Below are positions 33,096-41,656 of a stretch of 64,000 nt of DNA, piece by piece. The DNA lies in NCBI GenBank assembly GCA_015075515.1, contig JABTUE010000004.1:124001-188000 (forward strand), written 5' to 3'. Under the pieces are notes generated by a model that saw nothing but the letters and a program-made list of their open reading frames with translations, did no database searches and was not told the origin of the DNA. This DNA is from Planctomycetota bacterium (lineage in GTDB: Bacteria > Planctomycetota > UBA8742 > UBA2392). Positions within the stretch are counted from its first letter, which is position 1. The number at the start of each line of letters is the position of its first letter. The translations under genes and the position numbers were made by a program.

Positions 33096-35747
33096 ATGAA
33101 CTTTTCTCTCACGGAACACGAGCGGTTTTTTGGTGCCGTCGGCGGTCTTGACGCGAAACCGGCCTGGAAGCCGTTCATGAAAAAGGGCACCCGCCCCAAG
33201 TGGTGCCGCGACCGCGTTGTGGACGTGCGCCACATCAAGCTTGAAATCGCGCCTGATTTCGAGCGCAAATCCATCACCGGCACGGCGCACCTGACCGTGG
33301 CACCAATCAACGACGGCACCACACTGCTGGATCTGGACGCCTGCGAAATGCAGATCGCCGCCGTGCGCGCCGACGGCAAGCCCGTGAACTGGCACCACGA
33401 CGGCGAAAAGCTGACGGTCAACTTCGGCCGCGAACTCGCGCCCGACCGCGACATCACGATTGCCGTGGATTATTCGGCCACGCCGCGCCGCGGCGCGTAC
33501 TTTGTGGGGCCGGATCGCGATTATCCCGACAAGCACCGCGAGTTCTGGACCCAGGGCCAGGACGAAGACAGCCGGTACTGGTTTCCGTGCTTTGACTACC
33601 CCAATGAAAAGGCCACCACCGAAATCATCGCCCGCGTACCCAAGGGCATGACCAGCCTAAGCAACGGCGTGCTGGTCAATGTGCAGGAAAAGCGCGACCA
33701 CGCCCTGCACCACTGGAAGATGGATGTACCGCACGTGGCCTATCTGGTCACGCTGGTGATCGGTGACTACGTGAAGGTCAGCAAAGAATGGGACGGCATC
33801 CAGGTGGATTACTATGTGCCGCCGGGCCGCGAAGAAGACGGCGAGCGCAGCTTCGGCCGCACGCCCGAAATGGTGAAGTTCTTCAGCGAAAAGATCGGCG
33901 TGAAGTATCCGTACCCCAAATACGCCCAGATCACGGCCACGGACTTCATTTTCGGCGGCATGGAAAACACCACCGCCACCACCCAGACCGACCTGACCCT
34001 GCACGACGCGCGCGCGCACCTGGATTTCAGCAGCGACCCGCTGAACAGCCACGAACTGGCCCACCAGTGGTTCGGCGACTATCTGACTTGCCGCGACTGG
34101 AGCCATGCCTGGCTGAACGAAAGTTTCGCCACGTACTTTGAGGCCATGTGGTGCGAACAGTCGCTGGGGGACGACGAGTTCAAGTATTACCTGGACGGCG
34201 ACTGGAAGGCCTACCTGGACGAAGACCGCGGCGCCTACCGCCGCCCGATCCAGACCAACGTCTACAACGAGCCGCTGGATCTGTTTGACCGTCACCTGTA
34301 CCAGAAGGGCGCGGTGATTCTGCACCATCTGCGCAAGCTGCTGGGCGACCGGCTGTGGTGGAAGGTGATCAACCACTACGTGACCCGCCACGCGCGCTCG
34401 ACGGTGATCACGCAGGATTTTGCCGACGCCATCGAGGACGTGACCGGCCGCAACTTTGACTGGTTTTTCAGCCAGTGGATCTACGGTGGCGGCCACCCCG
34501 AGTTCAAGGTCAGCGCGCGCTGGGATGAAAAGACCGGTACGCTGGATTTTTCCGTGACCCAGAAACAGAAGGCCGACGAACTCACGGCCATCTTCCGCAC
34601 GCCCGTCAGCGTGCGCTTTGTCTGGCAGGGCGGCGAAGAAACCCGCACCTTCGAGATCGAAAAGGAAGCCCACCGCTATCATCTGAAGCTGCCGGCGCGA
34701 CCCCAGTGGATCGGTTTTGACCCCGGCAACGCCGTGCCCAAGACCCTGGAGCTGGATCTGTCCGAAGACATGCTGACGGCCCAGCTTGCCCATGATTCGT
34801 GCGTCATGGGCCGGGTGCACGCCGTCCGCGCGTTGGGCGCCAAGGCCACACCCAAGGCCGCCGATGCCCTGGCCAACGCCCTGGCGACGGATTCGTTCTG
34901 GGGCGTTCAGGCCGAGTGTGCCACGGCGCTGGGCAAGGTGCATTCCGAACGCGCGCTTGCGGCCCTGTGTGAAACCGAGGTCAAGCACTCCAAGGCGCGC
35001 CGCGCCGTGGCGGCGGCGCTGGGCCAGTGGCGGCTTTCGCCCGCGGTCGAAAAACTGGCCAGGATGCTGGCCAAAGACGAAAGCTATTACGTCGCCGCCG
35101 AGGCCGCCCAGTCACTGGGCAAGACGCGCGCAGCCATCGCCTACGACCTGCTGGCCGACGCTCTCAAGCGCCCCAGCCACAACGACGTGATTCGTTCGCA
35201 CGTGTTTTCAGGCCTGTGCGAACTGCGCGACCGTCGCGGCCTTGAGCTGATGACGCGCTGGACCGAGCCCGGCCGCAGCCAGCAGGCCCGCTACGCGGCA
35301 ATCGCGGCGCTGGGCCGTCTGGCCGCCGAAGTGCCCGACGAAAAGGAAAAGCAGACTGCCCGCGAGATTCTGGAACCGTTGCTGGAGGGGCCCTTCCGCC
35401 AGGCCATGGCCGCCATTTCCGGCCTGCGCGCGCTGAAGGATCCCAAGGCGATCGGCGCCCTGGCTCGACTGGCCGAGGTCAGCCACGACAGCCGTGTTCA
35501 GCGAAACGCCCGCATGGCGATTGACGCCCTGCGGGAAGCCGCGGGCACGGCCCGCGAAGTCAAGGAGTTGCGTGACGACTACGACGCGCTGAAGAAAGAC
35601 TATGACCAGTTGCGCGACCGGCTGGAAAAACTTGAAGGCGACAAGGGCGGCCGCGGTGGACGCAAACCGGCCGCGGCCGGGCGCAACGGCCACGGCCGCA
35701 ACGGCAAGGCCGCCAGGGCCAAACGCCGGGCCAGTGCGCGCCGGTAA
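33096..35747 (+). CDS. M1-family zinc aminopeptidase with C-terminal HEAT repeats
   Basis: 883 aa. The M1 signature is complete: GGMENTTAT at ~287 (exopeptidase motif), HELAHQWFGD with zinc ligands His319 and His323, and the third ligand Glu342 in NESFATYFE at the expected spacing. Residues ~570-850 are HEAT-type repeats (LAKDESYYVAAEAAQSLGKTRAAIAYDLLADAL). The last ~60 residues are coiled coil and a very basic Gly/Arg/Lys tail. There is no signal peptide, so it should act in the cytoplasm. GGAG before the ATG; divergent from the S41 gene. Confidence 0.92.
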   Translation: MNFSLTEHERFFGAVGGLDAKPAWKPFMKKGTRPKWCRDRVVDVRHIKLEIAPDFERKSITGTAHLTVAPINDGTTLLDLDACEMQIAAVRADGKPVNWHHDGEKLTVNFGRELAPDRDITIAVDYSATPRRGAYFVGPDRDYPDKHREFWTQGQDEDSRYWFPCFDYPNEKATTEIIARVPKGMTSLSNGVLVNVQEKRDHALHHWKMDVPHVAYLVTLVIGDYVKVSKEWDGIQVDYYVPPGREEDGERSFGRTPEMVKFFSEKIGVKYPYPKYAQITATDFIFGGMENTTATTQTDLTLHDARAHLDFSSDPLNSHELAHQWFGDYLTCRDWSHAWLNESFATYFEAMWCEQSLGDDEFKYYLDGDWKAYLDEDRGAYRRPIQTNVYNEPLDLFDRHLYQKGAVILHHLRKLLGDRLWWKVINHYVTRHARSTVITQDFADAIEDVTGRNFDWFFSQWIYGGGHPEFKVSARWDEKTGTLDFSVTQKQKADELTAIFRTPVSVRFVWQGGEETRTFEIEKEAHRYHLKLPARPQWIGFDPGNAVPKTLELDLSEDMLTAQLAHDSCVMGRVHAVRALGAKATPKAADALANALATDSFWGVQAECATALGKVHSERALAALCETEVKHSKARRAVAAALGQWRLSPAVEKLARMLAKDESYYVAAEAAQSLGKTRAAIAYDLLADALKRPSHNDVIRSHVFSGLCELRDRRGLELMTRWTEPGRSQQARYAAIAALGRLAAEVPDEKEKQTAREILEPLLEGPFRQAMAAISGLRALKDPKAIGALARLAEVSHDSRVQRNARMAIDALREAAGTAREVKELRDDYDALKKDYDQLRDRLEKLEGDKGGRGGRKPAAAGRNGHGRNGKAARAKRRASARR

Positions 35748-35762
35748 GGGCTGCCACAGGAA

Positions 35763-35792
35763 ACGACGCGCGCGGGTTTCCGCGCGCGTCGT
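35763..35792 (+). terminator. Terminator after the aminopeptidase gene
   Basis: A ~13-bp stem (ACGACGCGCGCGG / CCGCGCGCGTCGT) with a GTTT loop, followed by GTTTT. It sits between two convergent genes and may serve both strands. Confidence 0.8.
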
Positions 35793-35796
35793 GTTT

Positions 35797-36603
35797 TCAG
35801 GCCAGTGCAAGCCAGACCAGGGCGGCAACGCCCGCCAGGGCACAGTAGACGGCGAACCAGCGCAGCTTCTGGCGCGCCACCACCAGCCGCAGCGCCAGAA
35901 GGCCCACCAGGCTGAACACAACGCTGGAAGCAAAGCCGGCCAGTGCCGGCACGGCGTCGAACTCACTGATGTGGCGGGCCTCGACCAGACCCGCGCCGCC
36001 AATGGCGATCAGGCCCATCAGAAAGCTCAGGCGCACGGCGTCGGCCCGCACCCAGTGCAGCATCAGCGCCACGCAGATTGTGCTGCCGCTGCGCGAAACA
36101 CCCGGCAGAATCGCCACCGCCTGGGCGCAGCCCACCAGCAGCGTCAGCCACCAGTCGCGTCCGGACACCGTTTGCCACGTCACGCGCGCCTGGCGCGGCT
36201 GTTCCGCCAGCCACAGCACCGACGCCGTCAGTATCAGACCGCATGCCGCCACCCAGGGCGATTGCAGCACGTTCGTTTCAACCCACTGCGCGGAAGCGTC
36301 CGGCAGGCCTTTCTTGATGCCAAGTCCGACAATCGCCGCGGGCAGACTGGCCACAAACAGCAGGGCCAGCTTGTTCAGGTCCAGCCGCGGGACAAACAAC
36401 TTCAGTACGTCCTTGTGAAACACCACCAGAATCGCGCACAGGCTTCCCAGATGCAGCAGCACACTCATGGCCGTGCCGGCCTCGCCCTCCAGGTCACGGC
36501 CCAGCATGTGGCCCACCAGCACCAGATGACCAGACGACGAAACCGGCAGAAACTCGGTAAGTCCCTGCACCGCGCCCAGAAGGATGGCTTTGAACGTGTC
36601 CAT
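35797..36603 (-). CDS. uppP: Undecaprenyl-diphosphatase
   Basis: 268-aa polytopic membrane enzyme that recycles the lipid carrier for cell-wall synthesis. The two signature segments are present: GLTEFLPVSSSGHLVL and ILPGVSRSGSTICV. The start is the ATG at 36603, just before the first conserved helix; the longer frame upstream reads antisense through the tRNA. Fits functionally with mraY and the mur genes elsewhere in the window. Confidence 0.93.
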   Translation of the reverse strand: MDTFKAILLGAVQGLTEFLPVSSSGHLVLVGHMLGRDLEGEAGTAMSVLLHLGSLCAILVVFHKDVLKLFVPRLDLNKLALLFVASLPAAIVGLGIKKGLPDASAQWVETNVLQSPWVAACGLILTASVLWLAEQPRQARVTWQTVSGRDWWLTLLVGCAQAVAILPGVSRSGSTICVALMLHWVRADAVRLSFLMGLIAIGGAGLVEARHISEFDAVPALAGFASSVVFSLVGLLALRLVVARQKLRWFAVYCALAGVAALVWLALA

Positions 36604-36711
36604 GGTCCCTGCGGTAGTATCGGCTGTTCGCCGCCCGTGGATGCAGGCAAAGCGCGCCGTGTCCGGGCCTTGACGCTGTGGTGGGGTCGCGGTATCTATC
36701 GCGGCCCCGTT

Positions 36712-36788
36712 GGGGGTGTAGCTCAATCGGTTAGAGCGTCGGCCTGTCACGCCGAAGGTTACGGGTTCGAGTCCCGCCACCCTCGCCA
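36712..36788 (+). tRNA. tRNA-Asp (anticodon GTC)
   Basis: A 77-base cloverleaf with encoded CCA. Acceptor GGGGGTG pairs with CACCCTC (one G-T wobble); D arm GCTC/GAGC; anticodon stem TCGGC/GCCGA with loop CTGTCAC giving GTC at 36746-36748; T loop TTCGAGT; discriminator G, as expected for tRNA-Asp. The first T-stem pair (36761 with 36777) is an A-C mismatch. A terminator hairpin follows 9 bases after the CCA. Confidence 0.95.
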
Positions 36789-36838
36789 GCCTGCCATAAG
36801 CGGTCGCGTTGCGGCGAGAGCCTGCGCGCGACCGCTTC
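36763..36838 (+). repeat. Direct repeat, copy 1: tRNA-Asp 3' end plus terminator
   Basis: This 76-base segment, from the T arm of tRNA-Asp through the terminator hairpin, recurs at 36919-36994 with a single difference (A for G at 36817). The two copies are offset by 156 bases. Confidence 0.95.
36798..36837 (+). terminator. tRNA-Asp terminator hairpin
   Basis: Arms 36798-36808 (AAGCGGTCGCG) and 36827-36837 (CGCGACCGCTT) pair over 11 bases. The first copy has only a short T-run after it (CGTTT). The duplicate at 36954-36993 is followed by CTTTTTC and looks the more effective terminator. Confidence 0.75.
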
Positions 36839-36844
36839 GTTTAC

Positions 36845-36917
36845 GCCCGGTCTCGTCCGCCTTTGGGCGGACTCAACCGGGCTACTTCGCGGCCGCAACA
36901 GCCCACCGGGCTGTTGC
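36845..36917. repeat. Two perfect hairpins filling the spacer between the tRNA-end repeats
   Basis: Hairpin 1: GCCCGGT (36845-36851) with ACCGGGC (36876-36882) and, inside it, GTCCGCC (36855-36861) with GGCGGAC (36866-36872). Hairpin 2: GCAACAGCCC (36895-36904) with GGGCTGTTGC (36908-36917) over an ACC loop. Almost all of the 80-base spacer is therefore palindromic, and no ORF is present. Confidence 0.85.
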
Positions 36918-36918
36918 G

Positions 36919-36994
36919 GGGTTCGAGTCCCGCCACCCTCGCCAGCCTGCCATAAGCGGTCGCGTTGCGGCGGGAGCCTGCGCGCGACCGCTTC
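36919..36994 (+). repeat. Direct repeat, copy 2: partial tRNA-Asp 3' end plus terminator
   Basis: Copy 2 holds the last 26 bases of tRNA-Asp (36919-36944, T loop to CCA) and the terminator hairpin, 75 of 76 bases identical to copy 1. The rest of the tRNA is missing, so this is a tRNA remnant, not a gene. The following 37 bases lead to a TATAAG at 37032 that may be the -10 of the SPFH gene. Confidence 0.9.
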
Positions 36995-37082
36995 TTTTTC
37001 GGGTTTGGTGCCTACAAACCCCGGCCCGGAGTATAAGCGACGGGCTTTGCCCGTTTCTGTTTCCTGTGCTCGGAGGATACCC

Positions 37083-38012
37083 ATGCGCAACAACAAGATG
37101 GCAATCATGGCTGGTGTCGGCGTCACCGTGCTGATTCTGACCCTGATGGTCGGCGGATCGTTCTTTGAAGTCGTTGATCCCGGCTATCGCGGCGTCAAGG
37201 TCGCGTTCGGCGACCTGACCGAAGAATCGCTGCCTGAAGGCCTGCACTTCAAGGCGCCCTGGACGACCATTTACGAACTTGAAGTGCGCGAACGCATCGT
37301 CAACTCCAAGGCCGGCGCGGCCTCCAGCGACCTGCAAAGCGTCAGCACCCAGGTTGCCGTGAACTTCCGCGGCGACCCCGAAATGGTCTGGTGGCTTTAC
37401 AAGAACATCGGCACCAGTGTGGAGGCCTGGGAGTTCACCAAGCTCAGCCCGATCATCCAGGAATCGGTCAAGGCCGTCACCGCCAAGTACACCGCCGAAA
37501 ACCTGATCAAGAACCGCGAACAGGTGAAAAAACAGATCGAAGACATGATCACCACGCGCGCGCTTTCGAGCCACCTGATCGTCACGGCTGTAAACATCAC
37601 GGACTTCAGCTTCAGCGACGCTTTTGACCGCGCCATTGAAGCCAAGGTACAGGCCGAGCAGGACTTCCTGCGCAGCCAGAACGAACTCAAGAAAGAAGAA
37701 GTCGAGGCCCAGAAAACCGTGGTCAAAGCCGAAGCCGACAAGCAGATCCGCGAACTCAAGGCAAAAGCCGAACGTGTGGCCACCGAAGAAGCCGCGGCCG
37801 GCCAGGCCAAGCAGATTGAACTGATCAGCCTGGCCGAAGCCGAAGCCACCAAGCGCGCGGCCGAAGCCCAAGCCGAGGCCAACCGCAAACTGCTGGAGAC
37901 GCTGGACCCGAAGGTTCTGGAATACAAGAAGCTCGAAAAGTGGGACGGTGCCCTGCCGCGTGTCAGCGGCGGCAAGGACAGCATCATTCTGATTGATCCG
38001 GAGAAAAAGTAG
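37083..38012 (+). CDS. SPFH/prohibitin-family membrane protein
   Basis: 309 aa: one N-terminal membrane helix (IMAGVGVTVLILTLMVGG), then a band-7 domain (VDPGYRGVKVAFGDLTEESLPEGLHFKAPW, VSTQVAVNFRGDPEMV) and a long Glu/Lys/Ala-rich coiled coil (EEVEAQKTVVKAEADKQIRELKAKAERV). The pattern is that of HflK/prohibitin-type scaffolds that form large membrane rings. Strong GGAGG before the chosen ATG; upstream codons read back into the tRNA-repeat region. No ftsH or hflC partner is adjacent. Confidence 0.88.
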   Translation: MRNNKMAIMAGVGVTVLILTLMVGGSFFEVVDPGYRGVKVAFGDLTEESLPEGLHFKAPWTTIYELEVRERIVNSKAGAASSDLQSVSTQVAVNFRGDPEMVWWLYKNIGTSVEAWEFTKLSPIIQESVKAVTAKYTAENLIKNREQVKKQIEDMITTRALSSHLIVTAVNITDFSFSDAFDRAIEAKVQAEQDFLRSQNELKKEEVEAQKTVVKAEADKQIRELKAKAERVATEEAAAGQAKQIELISLAEAEATKRAAEAQAEANRKLLETLDPKVLEYKKLEKWDGALPRVSGGKDSIILIDPEKK

Positions 38013-38018
38013 CGCGGG

Positions 38019-38969
38019 TTAAAGGTACGGCTTGAGTGCAGCAAAGTCCGCGTTGCCGCCGCTCAGGATCACGCCCACGCGCCGGCCCGGAAGCTTCAGC
38101 GTGCCGTCCATCAGCGCGCCCAGGGCCAGCGCGCCGGTGGGCTCGATCACCAGTTTCATGCGTTCCCACAGGAACAGCATGGCTTTGATGATGCTCTGTT
38201 CGCTGACGGGCACAATGTCCGTGACGTGCCGGCGGATCAGGTCGAAGTTCAGTTTGCCCAGGCTGGGTGTGCGCGCGCCGTCGGCAATGGTGGCGGGGTT
38301 GTGCACGGTTTCAATGCGTCCGCTGCGGAAACTGCGGCAGGCGTCGTCGGCCAGCGCGGGTTCGGCGCCGTAGACTCCGGCGTCAGGCAGCAGGTGGCGG
38401 GTGGCAACGGCCGTGCCAGCCAGCAGCCCGCCGCCGCCGCAGGGCGTGAGCACGGCATCCAGCCCCTCGATCTCTTCGATCAGTTCCAGTGCCGCTGTGC
38501 CCTGGCCCGCGATGATATGCGGGTGGTCGTAGGGCGGCACAATCGCCAGCCCGCGCCGGCGCGCGATTGTTTCACCGAGTTCCTCGCGCGTGGTTGTGTG
38601 CTTGTCGTAGGTGATGACTTCCGCGCCGTAGGACCTGGTAGCTGCCAGCTTCACGGCTGGCGCGTCCTGGGGCATCACGATCGTGCGTGGGATGCCCAGC
38701 AGCCGCCCGGCCAAGGCGATCGCCTGGGCGTGGTTGCCGCTGGACCACGTCAGCACGCCCTGGCGCGCCTGTGCCGGGTCAAGCTGCGACAGCGCGTTGA
38801 ACGCGCCGCGGAACTTGAACGCGCCGCCGCGCTGGAAACTTTCGGCCTTGAAAAACAGGCTGGCGCCGGTGAGTTCGTCGGCTGTGCGCGACGTGAACAC
38901 CGGTGTGCGGTTGGCGTTGCCTTCAAGCCGCGCGACCGCGGCCCGGATGTCGGCAAACAGGACGGTCAT
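38019..38969 (-). CDS. PLP-dependent threonine/serine ammonia-lyase (serine-racemase-like)
   Basis: 316 aa, fold type II. Seen: PLP lysine in RGGAFKFRGAFNAL, the loop SSGNHAQAIAL, glycine-rich phosphate site CGGGGLLAGTA, and C-terminal LSGGNAD. There is no ACT regulatory domain, so it resembles catabolic threonine dehydratase or serine racemase more than the isoleucine-pathway IlvA. Its ATG overlaps the stop of the truncated-haemoglobin gene by 4 bases, so the two are co-translated. Confidence 0.87.
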   Translation of the reverse strand: MTVLFADIRAAVARLEGNANRTPVFTSRTADELTGASLFFKAESFQRGGAFKFRGAFNALSQLDPAQARQGVLTWSSGNHAQAIALAGRLLGIPRTIVMPQDAPAVKLAATRSYGAEVITYDKHTTTREELGETIARRRGLAIVPPYDHPHIIAGQGTAALELIEEIEGLDAVLTPCGGGGLLAGTAVATRHLLPDAGVYGAEPALADDACRSFRSGRIETVHNPATIADGARTPSLGKLNFDLIRRHVTDIVPVSEQSIIKAMLFLWERMKLVIEPTGALALGALMDGTLKLPGRRVGVILSGGNADFAALKPYL

Positions 38970-39574
38970 GGCCGGTCTTTCTCGTGTTCAGCGTGCTCGC
39001 GCGCAACGTACATCATGACCCGGTCGTTGTCGCCGCCCGGCGCAGGTTCGGCGCGTGCCAGCACATAGTTCACCCCGGACAACCCAAAGCGCGTGCCGGG
39101 GGCAAAGCCGCCCTCAATCGCGGCACGGCGCACGGTCGCGCTGCCGATCGGTGTGTTGGCGTCGGCGTCCACAAACACAAGGGTGACCAGAGGCTCGGGC
39201 GGGGCCTGGCCGGTGTTGATCAGAAAGTGCGCGGTTTCGCGGAAATACGCGCGCAGTTCGGCGGCGACGGATTGGGGCAGCCCGGCCTCTTCCAGGGCGG
39301 CGTCCATCAGCGCCAGCCAGCGCTCGGCGGCACGCGCGTCAAGCGGAAACGGTGCGTGCCGCAGCCTCAGTCTTGGGTGTCCGCGGCGCTGGACGTAGGT
39401 GTCAGGTCCCCCAAACCGAAAGATCAGAAACAGGCGCAGGCGCAGTTCCGCGCCGTCAAGGTCATCGGGCGGATACATCGGCCCCAGAATGTCGTCGCGC
39501 GGCACGCGGGCGTAAAACGCGCGGGTCAGCCGGGTGAAGCCTTCTTCGCCGATGATTTCCCAGGGCGTGGGCAT
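38966..39574 (-). CDS. Truncated haemoglobin (group II-like) with a C-terminal extension
   Basis: 202 aa. Residues ~1-130 are a globin: FYARVPRDDILGPMY, FRFGGPDTYVQRRGHPRLRLRHAPF containing the likely haem-binding His, and AERWLALMDAAL with the Trp typical of group II. Group II proteins are normally ~120-135 residues. Here ~70 more follow, with a beta-rich pattern (PLVTLVFVDADANTPIGSATVRRAAIEGG, VNYVLARAEP) I cannot assign. Upstream of and translationally coupled to the ammonia-lyase gene. Confidence 0.82.
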   Translation of the reverse strand: MPTPWEIIGEEGFTRLTRAFYARVPRDDILGPMYPPDDLDGAELRLRLFLIFRFGGPDTYVQRRGHPRLRLRHAPFPLDARAAERWLALMDAALEEAGLPQSVAAELRAYFRETAHFLINTGQAPPEPLVTLVFVDADANTPIGSATVRRAAIEGGFAPGTRFGLSGVNYVLARAEPAPGGDNDRVMMYVAREHAEHEKDRP

Positions 39575-39579
39575 GAAGC

Positions 39580-41541
39580 CTACAGGTTCAACAATCGCGC
39601 CAGATAACCTTCGCGCGCGGCCAGCAGCAGCCCGCCGACCACCAGCAGCACAACCGCCAGCGTGCTGAGCAGCACCACCAGCATCAGCAGTCCGGGGCTG
39701 AACTGGCGTTTTTCGCTTTCCTCAAGGCGCGCGCTGATCTGCTTGAGCAGGCCCGAGACCTGGGCCAGACTGACGGCTTCTTCTTCGGCGTTCTCATGCA
39801 GCAGTTCCAGAACGCCGCGCGCGGCCACGTCAGTGCGGCGGCTTTTGTCAGGCTTGACGCGGTCGGTCGCGCGCTCGGTGCTTGCTGCCTGGGGCACCGG
39901 CTGGTCGGTCTGGTCCAGATGATAGACCTCTTCGCCGTCCTCCACCGTTGCTGCCGCCATGCCCGACGTGGGGGCGGTTTCGGCCGGCGGCAGAACCAGC
40001 GGGCGGCTGCCGTAACGTTTGACAGGTCCGCGTGGCGGGGCGGCGACAAACCCCTCCGGGTCGCGTTCGGCCCATTGCACTTCCTCGAGCACGGCCTCCA
40101 TGCTCTCGTAGCGGTCTTCAAGCCTGATCTCCATCATCTTGCCGATGATGTAACTGACCCAGGCCGGGATATCGCGCTGGATATGGCTGGGCGGGGCGAT
40201 CTCGCGCGAACGCTGCTGCTCAAGGATGTCCATCACGTTGCTGCCTTCAACGTGGCGCTGGCCGGTCATCAGGTAGTACAGCGTCGCCCCGAAGCTGTAA
40301 ACGTCGCTGCGCCGGTCAAGCTGTTTGCCGCTGACCTGTTCGGGGCTCATGTAATGCGGCGTGCCAACCACCATGCCGGTGCGTGTCAGGTGAATGTCCA
40401 CCGGTTCGCCGTACATGCGCGCCAGGCCGAAATCCACCAGCTTCATCACGTTGTGGCGCTCGGAAAACAGAATGTTGTCGGGCTTGATGTCGCGGTGGAT
40501 CACGCCGCGTTCGTGCGCGTAGCCCAGCGCCGCGCCTATATCCTTGAGCACGCGCACCCCGAACTCCCAGGTAATGCGCCGGCCCGCGCCGATCTCGTGA
40601 TCCAGCGGCAGGCCGTCAATGTATTCCATGACGATCGCGCTGCCGCGCGGGAACTTGAGAAAGTCGTACACCTTGACGATGCCGGGGTGGTTCAGTTCCT
40701 TGAGCAGCTTGGCCTCGTGCTCGACGCGCTGCTCGACCTTCATGCCGGGCTTGAGTTCGGTGCGGATGTCCTTGACGGCAATGACCTTGCCTTTGCCGCG
40801 CGGGTCGCGGCACAGGTACACCACGCCCATGCCGCCTTTGCCCAGTTGCAGAATCACGTCAAAGCGCTTGGCGACTTCGGGGCTGGGCGGAATCTCGCCC
40901 TCTTCAATCTGGTAATGCCGCAGCGCCTTTTTTTCTTCGCGCTCGATCTCGGCGGCCAGGGCCGCGCGGGCCAGTTCCCTGGCCGCTTCGTCCACAATCG
41001 AGTGCGTGCGCCGCGACGGCGGCCCGGCTGTCGGGGGCGGCGGTGTGGCCGCCGAGGGTTCCTCGGTCTTGCGCACAGGCAATGCGGTCAGGCTGGGTGC
41101 CGAAGCGGGCTGAAGCTCGGGCGCGCTGACGGGGCGCTGGCGGTCGCTGTCACGCCCGCGCAGTTCGGCGCTGGTGCGCGCGGCGGAATGGTCCCAGCCC
41201 GGGGCGCGCACGGTGGCACTCTGGCCGGGGTAGATGCTGGCCGACGCCGGTGTGGCGGATTCGGTGAGCGGCTCTGTGGCGCTGGTGGCTTCGGGTTCCA
41301 GTTCCGTGGCGCCTTCGGTGGCTGTGGCGTCGTCGGCGTCCAGCGCGTCCGTCACCGGGTCAGGAAACGGCAGTTCGCGGGTCGGAACCAGCGGCATGGC
41401 CGCCTTTGGCGCAAGCGGCAGTGTCGTGCTGTCCGGTTGCGCCGAAGGCGCAACGGGCAGTTCAGCCGATTCGGGTCTCAGTTCGGGCAAGGGCGCGCCC
41501 AGCCCGGGCATTTCCTGGGGGGTAGGATCCGATGGCGGCAC
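39580..41541 (-). CDS. Membrane-anchored serine/threonine protein kinase with long N-terminal linker
   Basis: 653 aa. Residues 1-~200 are low-complexity Pro/Ala/Thr/Glu. The Hanks kinase domain begins at ~220: GKGGMGVVYLC, VIAVKDI, VIHRDIKPDNILF at ~348, LVDFGLAR at ~370, HYMSPEQ. After another flexible region one membrane helix lies at ~617-643 (LLMLVVLLSTLAVVLLVVGGLLL), leaving nearly nothing outside. It lies 5 bases downstream of nothing on its own strand, so it is probably a single-gene transcript read toward the haemoglobin gene. Confidence 0.9.
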   Translation of the reverse strand: MPPSDPTPQEMPGLGAPLPELRPESAELPVAPSAQPDSTTLPLAPKAAMPLVPTRELPFPDPVTDALDADDATATEGATELEPEATSATEPLTESATPASASIYPGQSATVRAPGWDHSAARTSAELRGRDSDRQRPVSAPELQPASAPSLTALPVRKTEEPSAATPPPPTAGPPSRRTHSIVDEAARELARAALAAEIEREEKKALRHYQIEEGEIPPSPEVAKRFDVILQLGKGGMGVVYLCRDPRGKGKVIAVKDIRTELKPGMKVEQRVEHEAKLLKELNHPGIVKVYDFLKFPRGSAIVMEYIDGLPLDHEIGAGRRITWEFGVRVLKDIGAALGYAHERGVIHRDIKPDNILFSERHNVMKLVDFGLARMYGEPVDIHLTRTGMVVGTPHYMSPEQVSGKQLDRRSDVYSFGATLYYLMTGQRHVEGSNVMDILEQQRSREIAPPSHIQRDIPAWVSYIIGKMMEIRLEDRYESMEAVLEEVQWAERDPEGFVAAPPRGPVKRYGSRPLVLPPAETAPTSGMAAATVEDGEEVYHLDQTDQPVPQAASTERATDRVKPDKSRRTDVAARGVLELLHENAEEEAVSLAQVSGLLKQISARLEESEKRQFSPGLLMLVVLLSTLAVVLLVVGGLLLAAREGYLARLLNL

Positions 41542-41656
41542 GGGAATCTCCGCCCTTACTGTATCCGGTGCCGGGACGAAACAAAAGCGTCCCGGCGTTT
41601 GCGCCCGGCCAATGGCCGCGAGCGTCTGCCGGGGCTACACTGCGCGCGGGTGAACT

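Noticed and set aside
36763..36994. CRISPR array or intact prophage/integrative element at the tRNA
   Set aside because: Only two copies of a 76-base repeat with an 80-base hairpin spacer, no cas genes, no integrase and no cargo.
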